A stretch of 64,000 nt of DNA from contig OZ240685.1 in assembly GCA_965199135.1 (NCBI GenBank), positions 1,116,001 through 1,180,000 on the forward strand, given 5' to 3'. This DNA is from EB88 sp965199135 (GTDB lineage Bacteria > Acidobacteriota > Terriglobia > Terriglobales > Acidobacteriaceae). The notes beneath the pieces are model-generated. The model saw only the letters and a list, made by a program, of their open reading frames with translations. It did not search any database and was not told the DNA's origin. The position numbers and the translations under genes were made by a program. This document shows, piece after piece, positions 9,601 to 17,298 of the stretch (the first letter of the stretch is position 1; each line of letters begins with the position of its first letter).

Positions 9601-9901
9601 CCACCGAGACAAGCGCCCGCGCGTTCCAATCCGCAAACGAGACTGCCTCTGCACTGAGGTCGTAGGCTCCGGTCGTCAGCCCTTCGAAGTGAAACGCCCC
9701 CCGCTCATCCGTTTCGGCTCGTCGTTGCGTGGCAGTTGTCTCAGCGTGAAGCAGGAGCTGCGCCCGAGCGACTGGCCGTCCAGCGCCATCAACAAGCACA
9801 CCTGCAATCGCGCCATCTGCCGTCAGCTGCGCCGCGACGCCGCAGCTTGGCACCAGCAGTGAAGGAGCAAGCGTGACCATCCAAAGCAAAGCAATCTTCA
9901 A
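6668..9901 (-). CDS. Oar-like TonB-dependent outer-membrane receptor, copy 2
   Basis: A 1077-residue paralogue of the receptor at 3231-6491 with the same order: signal peptide (to about residue 25, GVAAQ), carboxypeptidase-regulatory-like domain (about 28-115), plug (LLTPAV, SFRGIGSLLNNNTVDGADNNQ, YGRAAGGVINTVTRSGG) and barrel ending in KLHF. Shared blocks include the AFFAEDRGGTT/AFFSEERGRTR segment after the plug loop and DQAIYFPKIDWQV. The start is TTG, with GGGGAG about 6 bases upstream. It is transcribed towards copy 1, 176 bases away. The barrel sequence differs considerably from copy 1, as expected for receptors with different cargoes. Confidence 0.9.
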   Translation of the reverse strand: MKIALLWMVTLAPSLLVPSCGVAAQLTADGAIAGVLVDGAGRPVARAQLLLHAETTATQRRAETDERGAFHFEGLTTGAYDLSAEAVSFADWNARALVSVGAETNVRGVLRPASTSAAVTVGDVAPVLDTISAALATTLDEGAVHDLPSLTRRWTDFALLTPAVTPDADANGLLSFRGIGSLLNNNTVDGADNNQAFFAEDRGGTTLAYSNSEASVEEFQVNASNYGAEYGRAAGGVINTVTRSGGDRWHGEAFAYDRNSAWGAANPFANVLSVATGESNVVTTMPMRLENTVTQAGVSIGGPLLRDRVQGIFTYDRYHRDFPAVARASNPVKLFATPTQQSVVTLASRLGVLPETAQNEYNGVLRGLTTLLGGVPRTADQAIYFPKIDWQVSDRSHVTLQWNHADWNSPNGVQTSPSATYGSRSFGNSVSANDSMIARWAYFLTPNLLHEVMFQYARDLVSESGDAPAPFETSMASNIYGRAPQIVIEDYGFRFGTPPVLNRAAFPDERRYEGEDTLNYVHGRSTWKVGYSVNYVNDYSDALYNANGTYTYASVMDFATDYLSPDHCDDATVGAGALPCYATYTQSFGPTTFQFQSADYAGFVSETWRLRHDITLSAGVRYEYEQLPNTNRSLVNPDIAETARLPHDKNNFGPRLGVAWDIGGAAHTVLRAGAGVFYGRIINATAFSALTGTGSAGAQRGYDFRPTDVGTPPLPFVFSSTPYLSVPPSAVYFDRHFQNPQVEQVEVSLEQKLGRKTRLTFAGMYSGGRELPNYVDTNIDLAEPQSITYSVVDPLHQGPLPAQYTSRLYTQRINPAYGPTTRIFSETNSRYVAVVVQADHDLSRVFDLHSSFTYAHAADWNQNATAFADTDDVLDPANLQLEYGDSNFDIRRRLTGGLVLKTPWAGHRWWGALVNQYELAPTAELRDGLPYSMQTSGSVPALRYLDSLNRTEALSGLGASINGSGGARRIAAVGRNTFRYPVVVNADLRVSKRTQITKKVSLEILAESFNLLNHENVTAIDTVGYTLSNSSSATSLPKLTWQSGTRAGSSEFGTALNGNNTNLYQDRQIQVAAKLHF

Positions 9902-10116
9902 GCGAACTCCCCACGCGAACGAGAGAACGCAAACCCGGAGTCAATCCTGCAGGCACACCATGCGATACGGCAGCTATCCCCGCTACGTGGCAGGGAGAGC
10001 GATGCCTGGAGCCGACAGAAGGGCGAGCCAATAGGTCGCTCTACACGGCATAAGTCAACACATCATGCGGATAAGTGAGCCGAGCATACCTGAAACCGCT
10101 AGACTGGAAGTACATA

Positions 10117-11169
10117 ATGTTTATCGATGAGACCCGAATTCGAGTAAAGGCCGGTGACGGCGGTAATGGTTGCATGGCGTTTCGCCGCGAAAAGTTCGTC
10201 CCCAAGGGTGGTCCCTCAGGCGGCGACGGCGGTCGTGGTGGTGATGTCATCATGGAGTCAAGCCAGCGCCACAACACCCTGGTGCACTTTCGCTACAACC
10301 CGGAACACAAGGCCGAGCGTGGCCGCCACGGCGAAGGCTCCAACTGCTCCGGGCGTGCCGGCGACGACATCATCCTCAAGGTTCCCGTCGGCACCTCGGT
10401 CTTCAATGACGAAACCGGCGAGCTGATCCACGACTTCCGCACCGCCGATGAGCGCATCATCGTCGCTCACGGTGGCCGTGGTGGCCGCGGCAACCAGCAC
10501 TTCGCCACGCCCACCCACCAGGCCCCGCGCGAGCACGAGATGGGCTTCGCCGGCGAGGAACTGCCCCTTCGGCTCGAGTTGAAGCTGCTTGCCGATGTGG
10601 GTCTGGTCGGCTATCCCAACGTGGGCAAGTCCACGCTGATCTCCCGCATCTCGGCCGCACGCCCCAAGGTTGCCGACTACCCCTTCACCACGCTCGAGCC
10701 CAATCTCGGGGTCGTCACTGTTGGGGAAGCCCCGCATGAAGAAAGCTACGTCGTCGCCGATATCCCGGGGCTCATTGAGGGTGCCCACCTCGGCGCCGGC
10801 CTGGGCGTCCAGTTCCTGCGCCATATTGAGCGCACCGGCGTACTGGTTCACCTGGTGGACGTTTCGGACGGCAGCGGCCGCGAGAACCCCCTCGAAGACT
10901 TCAAGATCATCACCGAGGAGCTCCGTGCTTTCGGTCACGGCCTGGAGTCGAAGCCGGTGCTGGTGGTCGCCTCGAAGGCAGATGTGGCGAACCCGGACAA
11001 GCTTAAGAAAGTGCAGGCCATGGCAAAGCGTCGCAAACTGCCCTTCTACGCCATCTCTGCCGTGAGCGGTCATGGGGTCGAAGCCCTGCGCTATGCGATG
11101 GCGGAGTACGTGCGCGCTCACCGTGTGCAGCAGGCATCCGTTGCTGCAGAGCTCGCCGGCGGCTTCTAG
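10117..11169 (+). CDS. obgE: GTPase ObgE/CgtA
   Basis: ObgE is an essential ribosome-associated GTPase of 50S maturation and stress signalling. The Gly-rich OBG fold covers residues 1-155, with glycine repeats such as GGDGGRGGDV and GGRGGRGNQHF. The G domain follows: G1 is GYPNVGKS (165-172), the switch region is DYPFTTLEPN, G3 is DIPGL (215-219) and G4 is ASKAD in place of the commoner NKxD. At 350 residues it matches the basic Obg type without a long C-terminal OCT domain. The ATG at 10117 gives the canonical MFIDE start, although the frame is open upstream to 10075; GGAAG precedes it. Confidence 0.96.
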   Translation: MFIDETRIRVKAGDGGNGCMAFRREKFVPKGGPSGGDGGRGGDVIMESSQRHNTLVHFRYNPEHKAERGRHGEGSNCSGRAGDDIILKVPVGTSVFNDETGELIHDFRTADERIIVAHGGRGGRGNQHFATPTHQAPREHEMGFAGEELPLRLELKLLADVGLVGYPNVGKSTLISRISAARPKVADYPFTTLEPNLGVVTVGEAPHEESYVVADIPGLIEGAHLGAGLGVQFLRHIERTGVLVHLVDVSDGSGRENPLEDFKIITEELRAFGHGLESKPVLVVASKADVANPDKLKKVQAMAKRRKLPFYAISAVSGHGVEALRYAMAEYVRAHRVQQASVAAELAGGF

Positions 11170-11279
11170 ACAGTGACTTTCGGGGTGCTGCACGCGTAGA
11201 CAACGATGAAGTTGAGCGCGTAAAACCATCTTATGCTTCCCATGATGGTTCAGCAGCAGTTTGGCATGGCAGGTGACCT

Positions 11280-12476
11280 GTGAGGCGGCTGAATCGCCGT
11301 AGCTTTCTCCAAGGGCTTGGTGTGCTCGCGCCCTTCGTTCACAGAGGCTTCGGTGGCTTCTCAGCATACGCTGCACCCGAGGGGAACCAGGCGGAGGCGG
11401 GGCAGACTCTGTTCGTTGGCACACAAACAGGGCACGGCAGCAATGGGATCTACTCGTACGGCTGGGACGCCGGGCGCGGATCGCTGAAGCTCCTGGGCCT
11501 TGCTGCAGAAACGGCAATGCCGACCTACCTTGCGATCGCGCCGGACAAACGGGCGCTCTTTGCTGCGAACGAAACAGATAGCTTTGACGGCGCCAAGTCC
11601 GGTGGTGTCTCTTCGTTCCATATCCAGGCGAACGGCGGCGGTGTCTCGAGCAAGCTCGCGCCCATTGATAGCCAGATCTCCGGAGGCACCGAGACCTGCT
11701 ACGTCGGCCTCGACCACACGGGGCGCGTCCTGCTCTGCGCCAATTACGGCGGCGGCAGCGCCTCGTCTTTCCAGGTCTCGCCTTCGGGGGAGATCGGCCC
11801 GGTCGTCTCACACTTCCAGTACACCGGGAGCGGCCCCGATCACGAACGGCAGGAAGCGCCTCATATCCATCGCGCCATGGCTTCACCCGGCAACCGCTTC
11901 GCGCTCTTCAACGATCTCGGCCTGGACAAGATTCACATCTACGCGCTGGATGCCGCAACCGCGAAGCTCACGCCCCACGAACCGGCCTCCTGGCAGGCTC
12001 CGGCTGGCTCGGGGCCCCGGACGCTGCACTTTCACCCCAACGGCCGTTGGGCGTACCTGGTTGTCGAGATGGGCTCTGCCGTGATCGTGCTCGACTGGGA
12101 CGAAGGCCGCGGCGTTTTTCGGGCCAAGCAGGAGGTCTCGCTGATCCCGCCGGGGTACAGCGGCCGCAGCCAGGCCGCAGATGCCATCCTGGACCGTGCC
12201 GGGCGCTTCCTGTACGCTGCCGATCGCTACTACGACAACTTTTACCGCTTCGTGATCGATCCACAAACCGGCGAACTACACAGCCTCCTTCGCCGCCCGT
12301 GCACCGGCAAAACCCCGCGCTACATCACACTCGACCCAACCGAACGCTGGTTTCTTTCGGCCAATCAGGACTCGGACAACATCGAGATCATCGCGCGCGA
12401 CCCACAGACCGGCATACTCTCGGCGCACAGCACAATGATCCCGCAGAGCAAGCCGCAATGCCTGGTGTTTATCTAG
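11280..12476 (+). CDS. Tat-exported lactonase-family beta-propeller protein
   Basis: The protein has 398 residues and a GTG start. The N-terminus carries a twin-arginine signal (NRRSFLQGL, then a hydrophobic stretch), predicting export in folded form to the periplasm. The mature part matches the seven-bladed lactonase family related to 6-phosphogluconolactonase (YbhE type), with repeated blade motifs such as GTQTGHGSNGIYSY, PTYLAIAPDKRALFAANE, PHIHRAMASPGNRF and PRYITLDPTERWFLSANQDSDNI. Substrate is unproven; a sugar lactone is likely. The next gene on the same strand is a Tat aldo/keto reductase 160 bases on, consistent with an extracytoplasmic sugar-oxidation role, which is inference. Confidence 0.82.
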   Translation: MRRLNRRSFLQGLGVLAPFVHRGFGGFSAYAAPEGNQAEAGQTLFVGTQTGHGSNGIYSYGWDAGRGSLKLLGLAAETAMPTYLAIAPDKRALFAANETDSFDGAKSGGVSSFHIQANGGGVSSKLAPIDSQISGGTETCYVGLDHTGRVLLCANYGGGSASSFQVSPSGEIGPVVSHFQYTGSGPDHERQEAPHIHRAMASPGNRFALFNDLGLDKIHIYALDAATAKLTPHEPASWQAPAGSGPRTLHFHPNGRWAYLVVEMGSAVIVLDWDEGRGVFRAKQEVSLIPPGYSGRSQAADAILDRAGRFLYAADRYYDNFYRFVIDPQTGELHSLLRRPCTGKTPRYITLDPTERWFLSANQDSDNIEIIARDPQTGILSAHSTMIPQSKPQCLVFI

Positions 12477-12636
12477 CACGGTGGGGTGTTATCTCGGGGG
12501 TAAATGGATCGCTGTGCGCCTGTTGCGCGGCGTACAAACCCGCTCGCCTGGGAGGAAAACTCTCTCAGAAAAGGACTATCATCGCCTGCACGGCCTCGTC
12601 GGGAGCGCCGACACGCATGAAGCAGGGGAGAGGCGC

Positions 12637-13698
12637 ATGAGCGACGCAACATCGATCCAGAAGGGCCGCCGTGATTTTCTCAAGACCAGCGGCGCCATTG
12701 CAGCAGGCCTGATCGCAGAGCCGATCCGCAGCGAAGCCCAGCAAGCCCAGGCGCCGCTTGCAGCACCCCGTACCTCCGCCATGCCCACGCGCAATCTCGG
12801 CCGCACCGGGCATCGCGTTGGCGTCTTCTCGCTCGGGGGGCAGTCCGCTCTCGAGAAGCCGAACAATTTCGACATCGCGGTCCCGATCATTGAGCGCGCC
12901 CTCGACCTCGGCGTCAACTACTGTGACACCTCTTCGATCTACGGCGGTCCCGACCGCTGGAGCGAGCAGTACTTCGGCCAAGTGATGAAGGCGCGCCGCA
13001 AGGACACTTTCCTCGCGACCAAAACCAAGGAGCGTACCCGCGACGGCTCCATGCGCATGATCGAGCGGTCGCTGCAACTGCTCAACACCGACCACGTCGA
13101 CCTGTGGCAGCTGCACGATATCGGCACCATGGATGACGTGAACCAGTGCTTCGCGAAGGGCGGAGCCATGGAAGCGCTGATCGAGTGCAAGAACCAGGGC
13201 ATCGTCAAGAACCTCGGCATCACGGGCCATCACCGGCCCGACGCGCTGATGGAGTGTATTCATCGCTACCCCTTCGACACGGTCCTGATGGCGCTCAACG
13301 CCGCCGACACGCACGACCACAGCTTCTCGGACGCGCTCTTGCCGCTTGCGGTTGAGAAGCAGATGGGCATCATCGCAATGAAGGTCCCGGCCCGCGGGCG
13401 CATCCTCTCCTCGTGGACGCCGCCGCCCGTCGATGTGCAGAAAAAGATGTGGGAGGGTGGCGCTGAAATCTCGAGCCGCCCCGGCACGCTCAACATGCGC
13501 GAGGCTGTCTATTACGTGCTATCACAGCCGGTCAGCACCATGATCATCGGTTGCGACACGATTCCAATGCTCGAGGAGAACATCCAGCTGGCAAAGGCGT
13601 TTACCCCGCTGACCGCAATGCAGCAGGCAGAGCTTGTCGCAAAGACCGAGCCGATTGCGAAGCAGGCACTCTGGTTCAAGCACTTCGACCGCACCTAG
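12637..13698 (+). CDS. Aldo/keto reductase with twin-arginine signal (AKR 1)
   Basis: A 353-residue NAD(P)H-dependent oxidoreductase of the AKR fold. The catalytic tetrad is visible: Asp97 and Tyr102 (NYCDTSSIYG), Lys129 (ATKTK), His160 (LWQLHD). The N-terminus holds GRRDFLKTSGAIAAGLI, a Tat-type signal. The start at 12637 is preferred over the GTG at 12481 because AGGGGAG precedes it and the Tat motif then sits at residues 10-14. If exported, it must carry its nicotinamide cofactor with it, as periplasmic glucose-fructose oxidoreductase does. The gene converges on a second, distantly related Tat aldo/keto reductase. Physiological substrate unknown. Confidence 0.85.
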   Translation: MSDATSIQKGRRDFLKTSGAIAAGLIAEPIRSEAQQAQAPLAAPRTSAMPTRNLGRTGHRVGVFSLGGQSALEKPNNFDIAVPIIERALDLGVNYCDTSSIYGGPDRWSEQYFGQVMKARRKDTFLATKTKERTRDGSMRMIERSLQLLNTDHVDLWQLHDIGTMDDVNQCFAKGGAMEALIECKNQGIVKNLGITGHHRPDALMECIHRYPFDTVLMALNAADTHDHSFSDALLPLAVEKQMGIIAMKVPARGRILSSWTPPPVDVQKKMWEGGAEISSRPGTLNMREAVYYVLSQPVSTMIIGCDTIPMLEENIQLAKAFTPLTAMQQAELVAKTEPIAKQALWFKHFDRT

Positions 13699-13747
13699 AT
13701 CCCGCAGAACAGAGAGGCCTCTTCCCGCGCGGAGCAACAGTGAGGGT

Positions 13748-13775
13748 GCCCACATCCGCGGTCTCAGATGTGGGC
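13748..13775. terminator. Hairpin between two convergent aldo/keto reductase genes
   Basis: Arms GCCCACATC (13748-13756) and GATGTGGGC (13767-13775) form a perfect 9-bp stem with a 10-base loop. It lies between the stop codons of the two convergent genes. The T-run is weak (TCTTC) on the plus side, so it may act as a shared terminator or transcript-end stem. Confidence 0.6.
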
Positions 13776-13792
13776 TCTTCGCCCTGGGCAGA

Positions 13793-14827
13793 CTACCCCA
13801 GCCACTTGGGATTCCCAGCAGTGCCATCAAAGTGCTGCGACGTCTTGAAGAGTTCATACTTCCCGGTCATCGCTGCATCCCGAGTGCCTGCAAGCAGCGT
13901 CGCCATCTGCGCCTGCGTCATCGGCTGGAAGTTCTTCACCGCCTCCATCGCCTGGTCCAGGATTGGCATGGAATCGATGCCGGTGATCACCACCGACACG
14001 GGCTGCGACAGCCCATACTGTAGCGCCGCAATCGGCTCGACAGTCTTGCTGTCGAGGATGAAGTGATCGCCGAAGGTCTTCATCGCAAGCACGCCGATAC
14101 CCTGCGACAACGCAACCGGCATCACCTCCTTGGTGAACGAGCGGAAGTGAGCATCCATCACATTGATCGGCATCTGCACGGTGTCGAAGTGGAAGTGATG
14201 CTGCTGTGCTATCTCGAGCATGCGCAGGTGCACTGCCGGGTCCTTGTGACCCGTAAAGCCGATGTACCGGATCTTGCCTGCCTGTCGCGCGGCTACGGCA
14301 GCCTCCATCGCCCCGCCTGCGGCAAAGATGCGATCCGGGTCTTCCATGCGAATCACTTCGTGGAACTGCACCAGGTCGATTGTGTCCATCCGTAACCGGG
14401 ACAGCGACTCTTCCAGCTGCTTGTTGTATTCCTTGGCCGTGCGCCCGTCGATCTTGGTCATCTGAAAGACCTTGTCGCGGTAGCCATCGCGCAGCGCCTG
14501 CCCCATGCGCACTTCGCTGATGCCGTCGTTGTAGTCCCAGCAGTTGTCCATGAAGGTGATGCCGCGGTCGATGGCCGCGCGGATCAGGCGAATGCTCTCG
14601 TCCGGATCAGCCTGCTTGCCGACATGGTAGCCACCGAGGCCGATCGCGGAGACGCGTTCCCCGGTCTTGCCCAACTCGCGATACTGCATGTCCGGCGATT
14701 CTGGACGCTTCACTGTACCCGTATGTGGTGCGCCTGCCTGTTCTGGCACCTGCGCCTCGGCTGCGCCCGCCGCGATTGCGCCGACGCCGGCCACTGCTGC
14801 CGACTTCAGGAAATTTCGTCGCTCCAT
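13793..14827 (-). CDS. Aldo/keto reductase with twin-arginine signal (AKR 2)
   Basis: This 344-residue protein starts at the ATG at 14827, supported by the AGGAG pair just upstream; the frame continues to a GTG at 14914 but without a signal there. MERRNFLKSAAVAGVGAIAAG is a Tat signal ending near AEAQ. The AKR tetrad is Asp94 and Tyr99 (FMDNCWDYNDG), Lys125 (MTKIDG), His156 (VQFHE). It is only moderately similar to the convergent AKR 1, so it is probably not a recent duplicate. It is the last gene of the minus-strand run that includes larC 86 bases upstream. Reaction unknown; reduction of a carbonyl sugar derivative is typical. Confidence 0.85.
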   Translation of the reverse strand: MERRNFLKSAAVAGVGAIAAGAAEAQVPEQAGAPHTGTVKRPESPDMQYRELGKTGERVSAIGLGGYHVGKQADPDESIRLIRAAIDRGITFMDNCWDYNDGISEVRMGQALRDGYRDKVFQMTKIDGRTAKEYNKQLEESLSRLRMDTIDLVQFHEVIRMEDPDRIFAAGGAMEAAVAARQAGKIRYIGFTGHKDPAVHLRMLEIAQQHHFHFDTVQMPINVMDAHFRSFTKEVMPVALSQGIGVLAMKTFGDHFILDSKTVEPIAALQYGLSQPVSVVITGIDSMPILDQAMEAVKNFQPMTQAQMATLLAGTRDAAMTGKYELFKTSQHFDGTAGNPKWLG

Positions 14828-14913
14828 ATCTGCTCCTCGTCTGCTCCTCGATGCCTCTTGCGCACTTGGATGCCAGCAGCAGACCCGCAACAGGGAACAA
14901 GCCGCGCTACCCA

Positions 14914-16425
14914 CTAACGACGTACAGACGCCCGCGCCTCTGCATACGCATGGAGAGCCGCCTGCATCACCTGCTTCACCGGGACGCCATGCTCCCGGGC
15001 AGCAGCTCTGCAGTCCTCGAACTCTGGTGCGACGTTCAGTTCTTCGCCGCCCCTCGTTCCGGTCTTCACCCGGATGCGTCCGAATGCTGTCTCCGCTACC
15101 GTGTGGCTCCGCTCGAGACAGGTCCGCTCCTCGCGCCGCGAGCGAACGCCGAGCGTGCTCGTCTCACGCAGGAGCAGGTCTGTGAGCGTCGCCTCATCTC
15201 CGGGATTGCAGAGCACCGTGATGAGCGTGCCGGGCCGCCCCTTCTTCATGATCACCGGCGTCAGCATCACGTCGAGCGCATGCGCAAGCAGCGCCTGCTC
15301 CGCGACATGCGCCAGTAGCTGCGGGGTGCTGTCGTCGAGTGCGGTCTCAAGCAATGCGACCGTCTGCCCCTCGTGCCGATGCGGCGCAGCCTCGGCTCGC
15401 TCTCCCGTGTCCCCAGCCGTTACGAAGGCTTCTCCGAGGCTCAGGCGAAGCACGTTGGGAAAATCCTTCGGATTGCGCGACCCTGCTCCATAGCCGATCG
15501 CATCCACCTGCATCGCAGGCTGCGCCCCGAAGGTCGGCTTGAGCGTGCGCAGAATAGCAGCACCCGTCGGCGTGACCAGCTCCTTCTGCACATGCGCCGA
15601 GTACGTCGGCACGCCACGCAGGAGGTCCGCCGTGGCTGGGGCTGGCACCGGGAAGATCCCGTGCGCACACACCACCATCCCCCCGCCAACATTCACCGGC
15701 GAGGCGAACCACTCAACCGGACCCTCTTCTTCGAGGTACGCGATCCCGGCGCTCGCCGCGACGATATCAACGATGGCATCCACAGCGCCAACCTCGTGGA
15801 AGTGAATGGACTCCACGGGAACATTATGGATCTTGGCCTCCGCCAGCCCCAGCACCTCGAAGGTCCGGATCGCGCGCTCTTTCACCGGCAACCGCAGCGG
15901 CGACGCCGTGATCAGCTCGCGAATAGCCGAGAGCGAACGCCCATGCACGTGCGGCACTGCTGGCTCAGGCCCGTGATCCTGGGAATGCGTGTGACTGTGT
16001 TCGTGGGAGTGCGCGTGTCCGTCGCCGTGCGTATGCTCGTGATCGTGTGCATGCTTCTCGTGCGAGTGCGAGTGCGAGTGCGAGTGCGAGTGCGAGTCCG
16101 AGTGCCCGGTGTCATGCGAGTGCGCCTCGGTGTGTGTGCCTCCATCTCCATGGGAGTGCGAATGTACCGGCTCCGCCGCATGAGGGTGCGCATGCGAATG
16201 ACTATGCGGCACCGCTCCCTCCGCGCGCTTTCCACCTTCGAGCACGTGCACCTTGAGCGAAGAGATCCCGCTGCGGTCCACAATCTCGGTCTCGATCGTG
16301 GCATCGACCTTGAGCGAAGCAGCAGCCTGCTGCAACACCTCAACCGGAACCCCCGCGCCCACGAGGGCGCCGAGAAACATATCGCCCGACATCCCGGCGA
16401 AGCAATCAAGATAGGCAATACGCAT
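14914..16425 (-). CDS. larC: Nickel-pincer nucleotide cofactor synthase LarC
   Basis: LarC is the CTP-dependent cyclometallase that inserts nickel into the pincer cofactor of lactate racemase and related LarA-type enzymes. The 503-residue protein starts with the family signature MRIAYLDCFAGMSGDMFLGA and later shows FHEVGAVDAIVDIVA, CAHGIFPVPAPATADLLRG and ELVTPTGAAIL. It is encoded in one frame; in Lactobacillus the two halves are joined by a programmed frameshift. Residues 74-151 are extremely His-rich (30 histidines), a putative nickel store, partly built from a 6-bp DNA repeat. The nickel transporter gene lies 42 bases upstream on the same strand, so co-expression is likely. No larA, larB or larE is seen in the window. 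Confidence 0.93.
   Translation of the reverse strand: MRIAYLDCFAGMSGDMFLGALVGAGVPVEVLQQAAASLKVDATIETEIVDRSGISSLKVHVLEGGKRAEGAVPHSHSHAHPHAAEPVHSHSHGDGGTHTEAHSHDTGHSDSHSHSHSHSHSHEKHAHDHEHTHGDGHAHSHEHSHTHSQDHGPEPAVPHVHGRSLSAIRELITASPLRLPVKERAIRTFEVLGLAEAKIHNVPVESIHFHEVGAVDAIVDIVAASAGIAYLEEEGPVEWFASPVNVGGGMVVCAHGIFPVPAPATADLLRGVPTYSAHVQKELVTPTGAAILRTLKPTFGAQPAMQVDAIGYGAGSRNPKDFPNVLRLSLGEAFVTAGDTGERAEAAPHRHEGQTVALLETALDDSTPQLLAHVAEQALLAHALDVMLTPVIMKKGRPGTLITVLCNPGDEATLTDLLLRETSTLGVRSRREERTCLERSHTVAETAFGRIRVKTGTRGGEELNVAPEFEDCRAAAREHGVPVKQVMQAALHAYAEARASVRR
16060..16104. repeat. 6-bp microsatellite inside larC
   Basis: About six to seven copies of the hexamer tgcgag (plus strand) encode alternating Ser-His dipeptides on the minus strand. 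Because the unit is a multiple of three, slippage would change the number of Ser-His pairs without breaking the frame. It sits in the middle of the LarC His-rich segment. Confidence 0.85.
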
Positions 16426-16467
16426 GAGGCGAAAATCCTTTGTTTTGGTGTTGCAGGGGAAGTGGGG

Positions 16468-17220
16468 TCAGCGAACCAGCGGAGGCAGCCGGTCCGATGC
16501 GCCAAAGATAAAGATGATGCCGACCGCGAAGCTGTACGCCGCCGTCAGGAGCGTCACGGCATACTGCACGCGCGGCCGTCGCACGCTGCCCGCGAAGACT
16601 CCTGAGGCCGAGGCCGTCATCGCCGTGTTCATCAGGAGCAGGCCGCCAATGAAACACAGCAGCCCAAGAATGCCACGGCTCGTCCCGCCAAGATTTGCCG
16701 CGAGTAAAAACAGAACAAGCTGCGAGGGAGTTTCCGCGCCCAGCCCGTGCAGGATGCCGATTGTAAACACCGAACCTTTTTCATATCGGAAAGCGAAGGC
16801 GTCCGGCCTCGCGAGCTCGGGATGGCGCAGCTTCTGTACCCGCCACTGCACATAGCGTGCTCCCGTGATCAGCAGCGCCACGCGGCTGGTCGGATGTACG
16901 TGGTCCCGGTCGGCACGATGCCGGAAGAACGAGAACAAAACATAGGCGGTCAGCACGAGCAGCGTCGCGCCCACCACCCGCTCGCCGACTGCATCCAGGT
17001 GCACCGGCAATGCGAGCCGGAAGATCACCACCGCGATCCCGAGCACCGCGATCGTACACGCATGCCCCAGTGCATAGAGGAGCCCAAGCTGCATCCCCTC
17101 GCGCCAGCCGCGTTGCACACTGGTGATGTCAGTGATGGCAGCGAGGTGATCGTAGTCAAAGCCGTGCCGAAGCCCCAGCAGTGCGCACGAAACAAGAGCC
17201 AGTTCGAGTGGGGATGACAT
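16468..17220 (-). CDS. High-affinity nickel transporter, NiCoT/NicO type
   Basis: This 250-residue inner-membrane protein has several hydrophobic helices. Helix 2 carries the metal-binding signature RHGFDYDHLAAITD, which contains the HX4DH pattern of nickel/cobalt permeases (HoxN, NixA, NicO). Further family-like features are GLLYALGHACTI, GILHGLGAETPSQL and the His-rich loop HRADRDHVHP. It is shorter than classical HoxN (about 330-350) and may be an NicO-like variant. The larC gene follows 42 bases downstream, a strong contextual argument that the metal is nickel for the pincer cofactor. A short hydrophilic middle loop lies at roughly residues 95-130. Confidence 0.82.
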   Translation of the reverse strand: MSSPLELALVSCALLGLRHGFDYDHLAAITDITSVQRGWREGMQLGLLYALGHACTIAVLGIAVVIFRLALPVHLDAVGERVVGATLLVLTAYVLFSFFRHRADRDHVHPTSRVALLITGARYVQWRVQKLRHPELARPDAFAFRYEKGSVFTIGILHGLGAETPSQLVLFLLAANLGGTSRGILGLLCFIGGLLLMNTAMTASASGVFAGSVRRPRVQYAVTLLTAAYSFAVGIIFIFGASDRLPPLVR

Positions 17221-17298
17221 GTGCCTCTACGATACGAACCGGCGAAGATAGGGAGCAACTCTGCTTTTTGATGCCGCTCGCAGCCGAACGGTCCCGGG

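Noticed and set aside
10258..11886. A 542-codon minus-strand frame opposite obgE and the lactonase
   Set aside because: It crosses two well-supported genes and an intergenic gap, with no recognisable domain.
16060..16104. Possible CRISPR-like array in larC
   Set aside because: Units are 6 bp without spacers and lie inside a coding frame.
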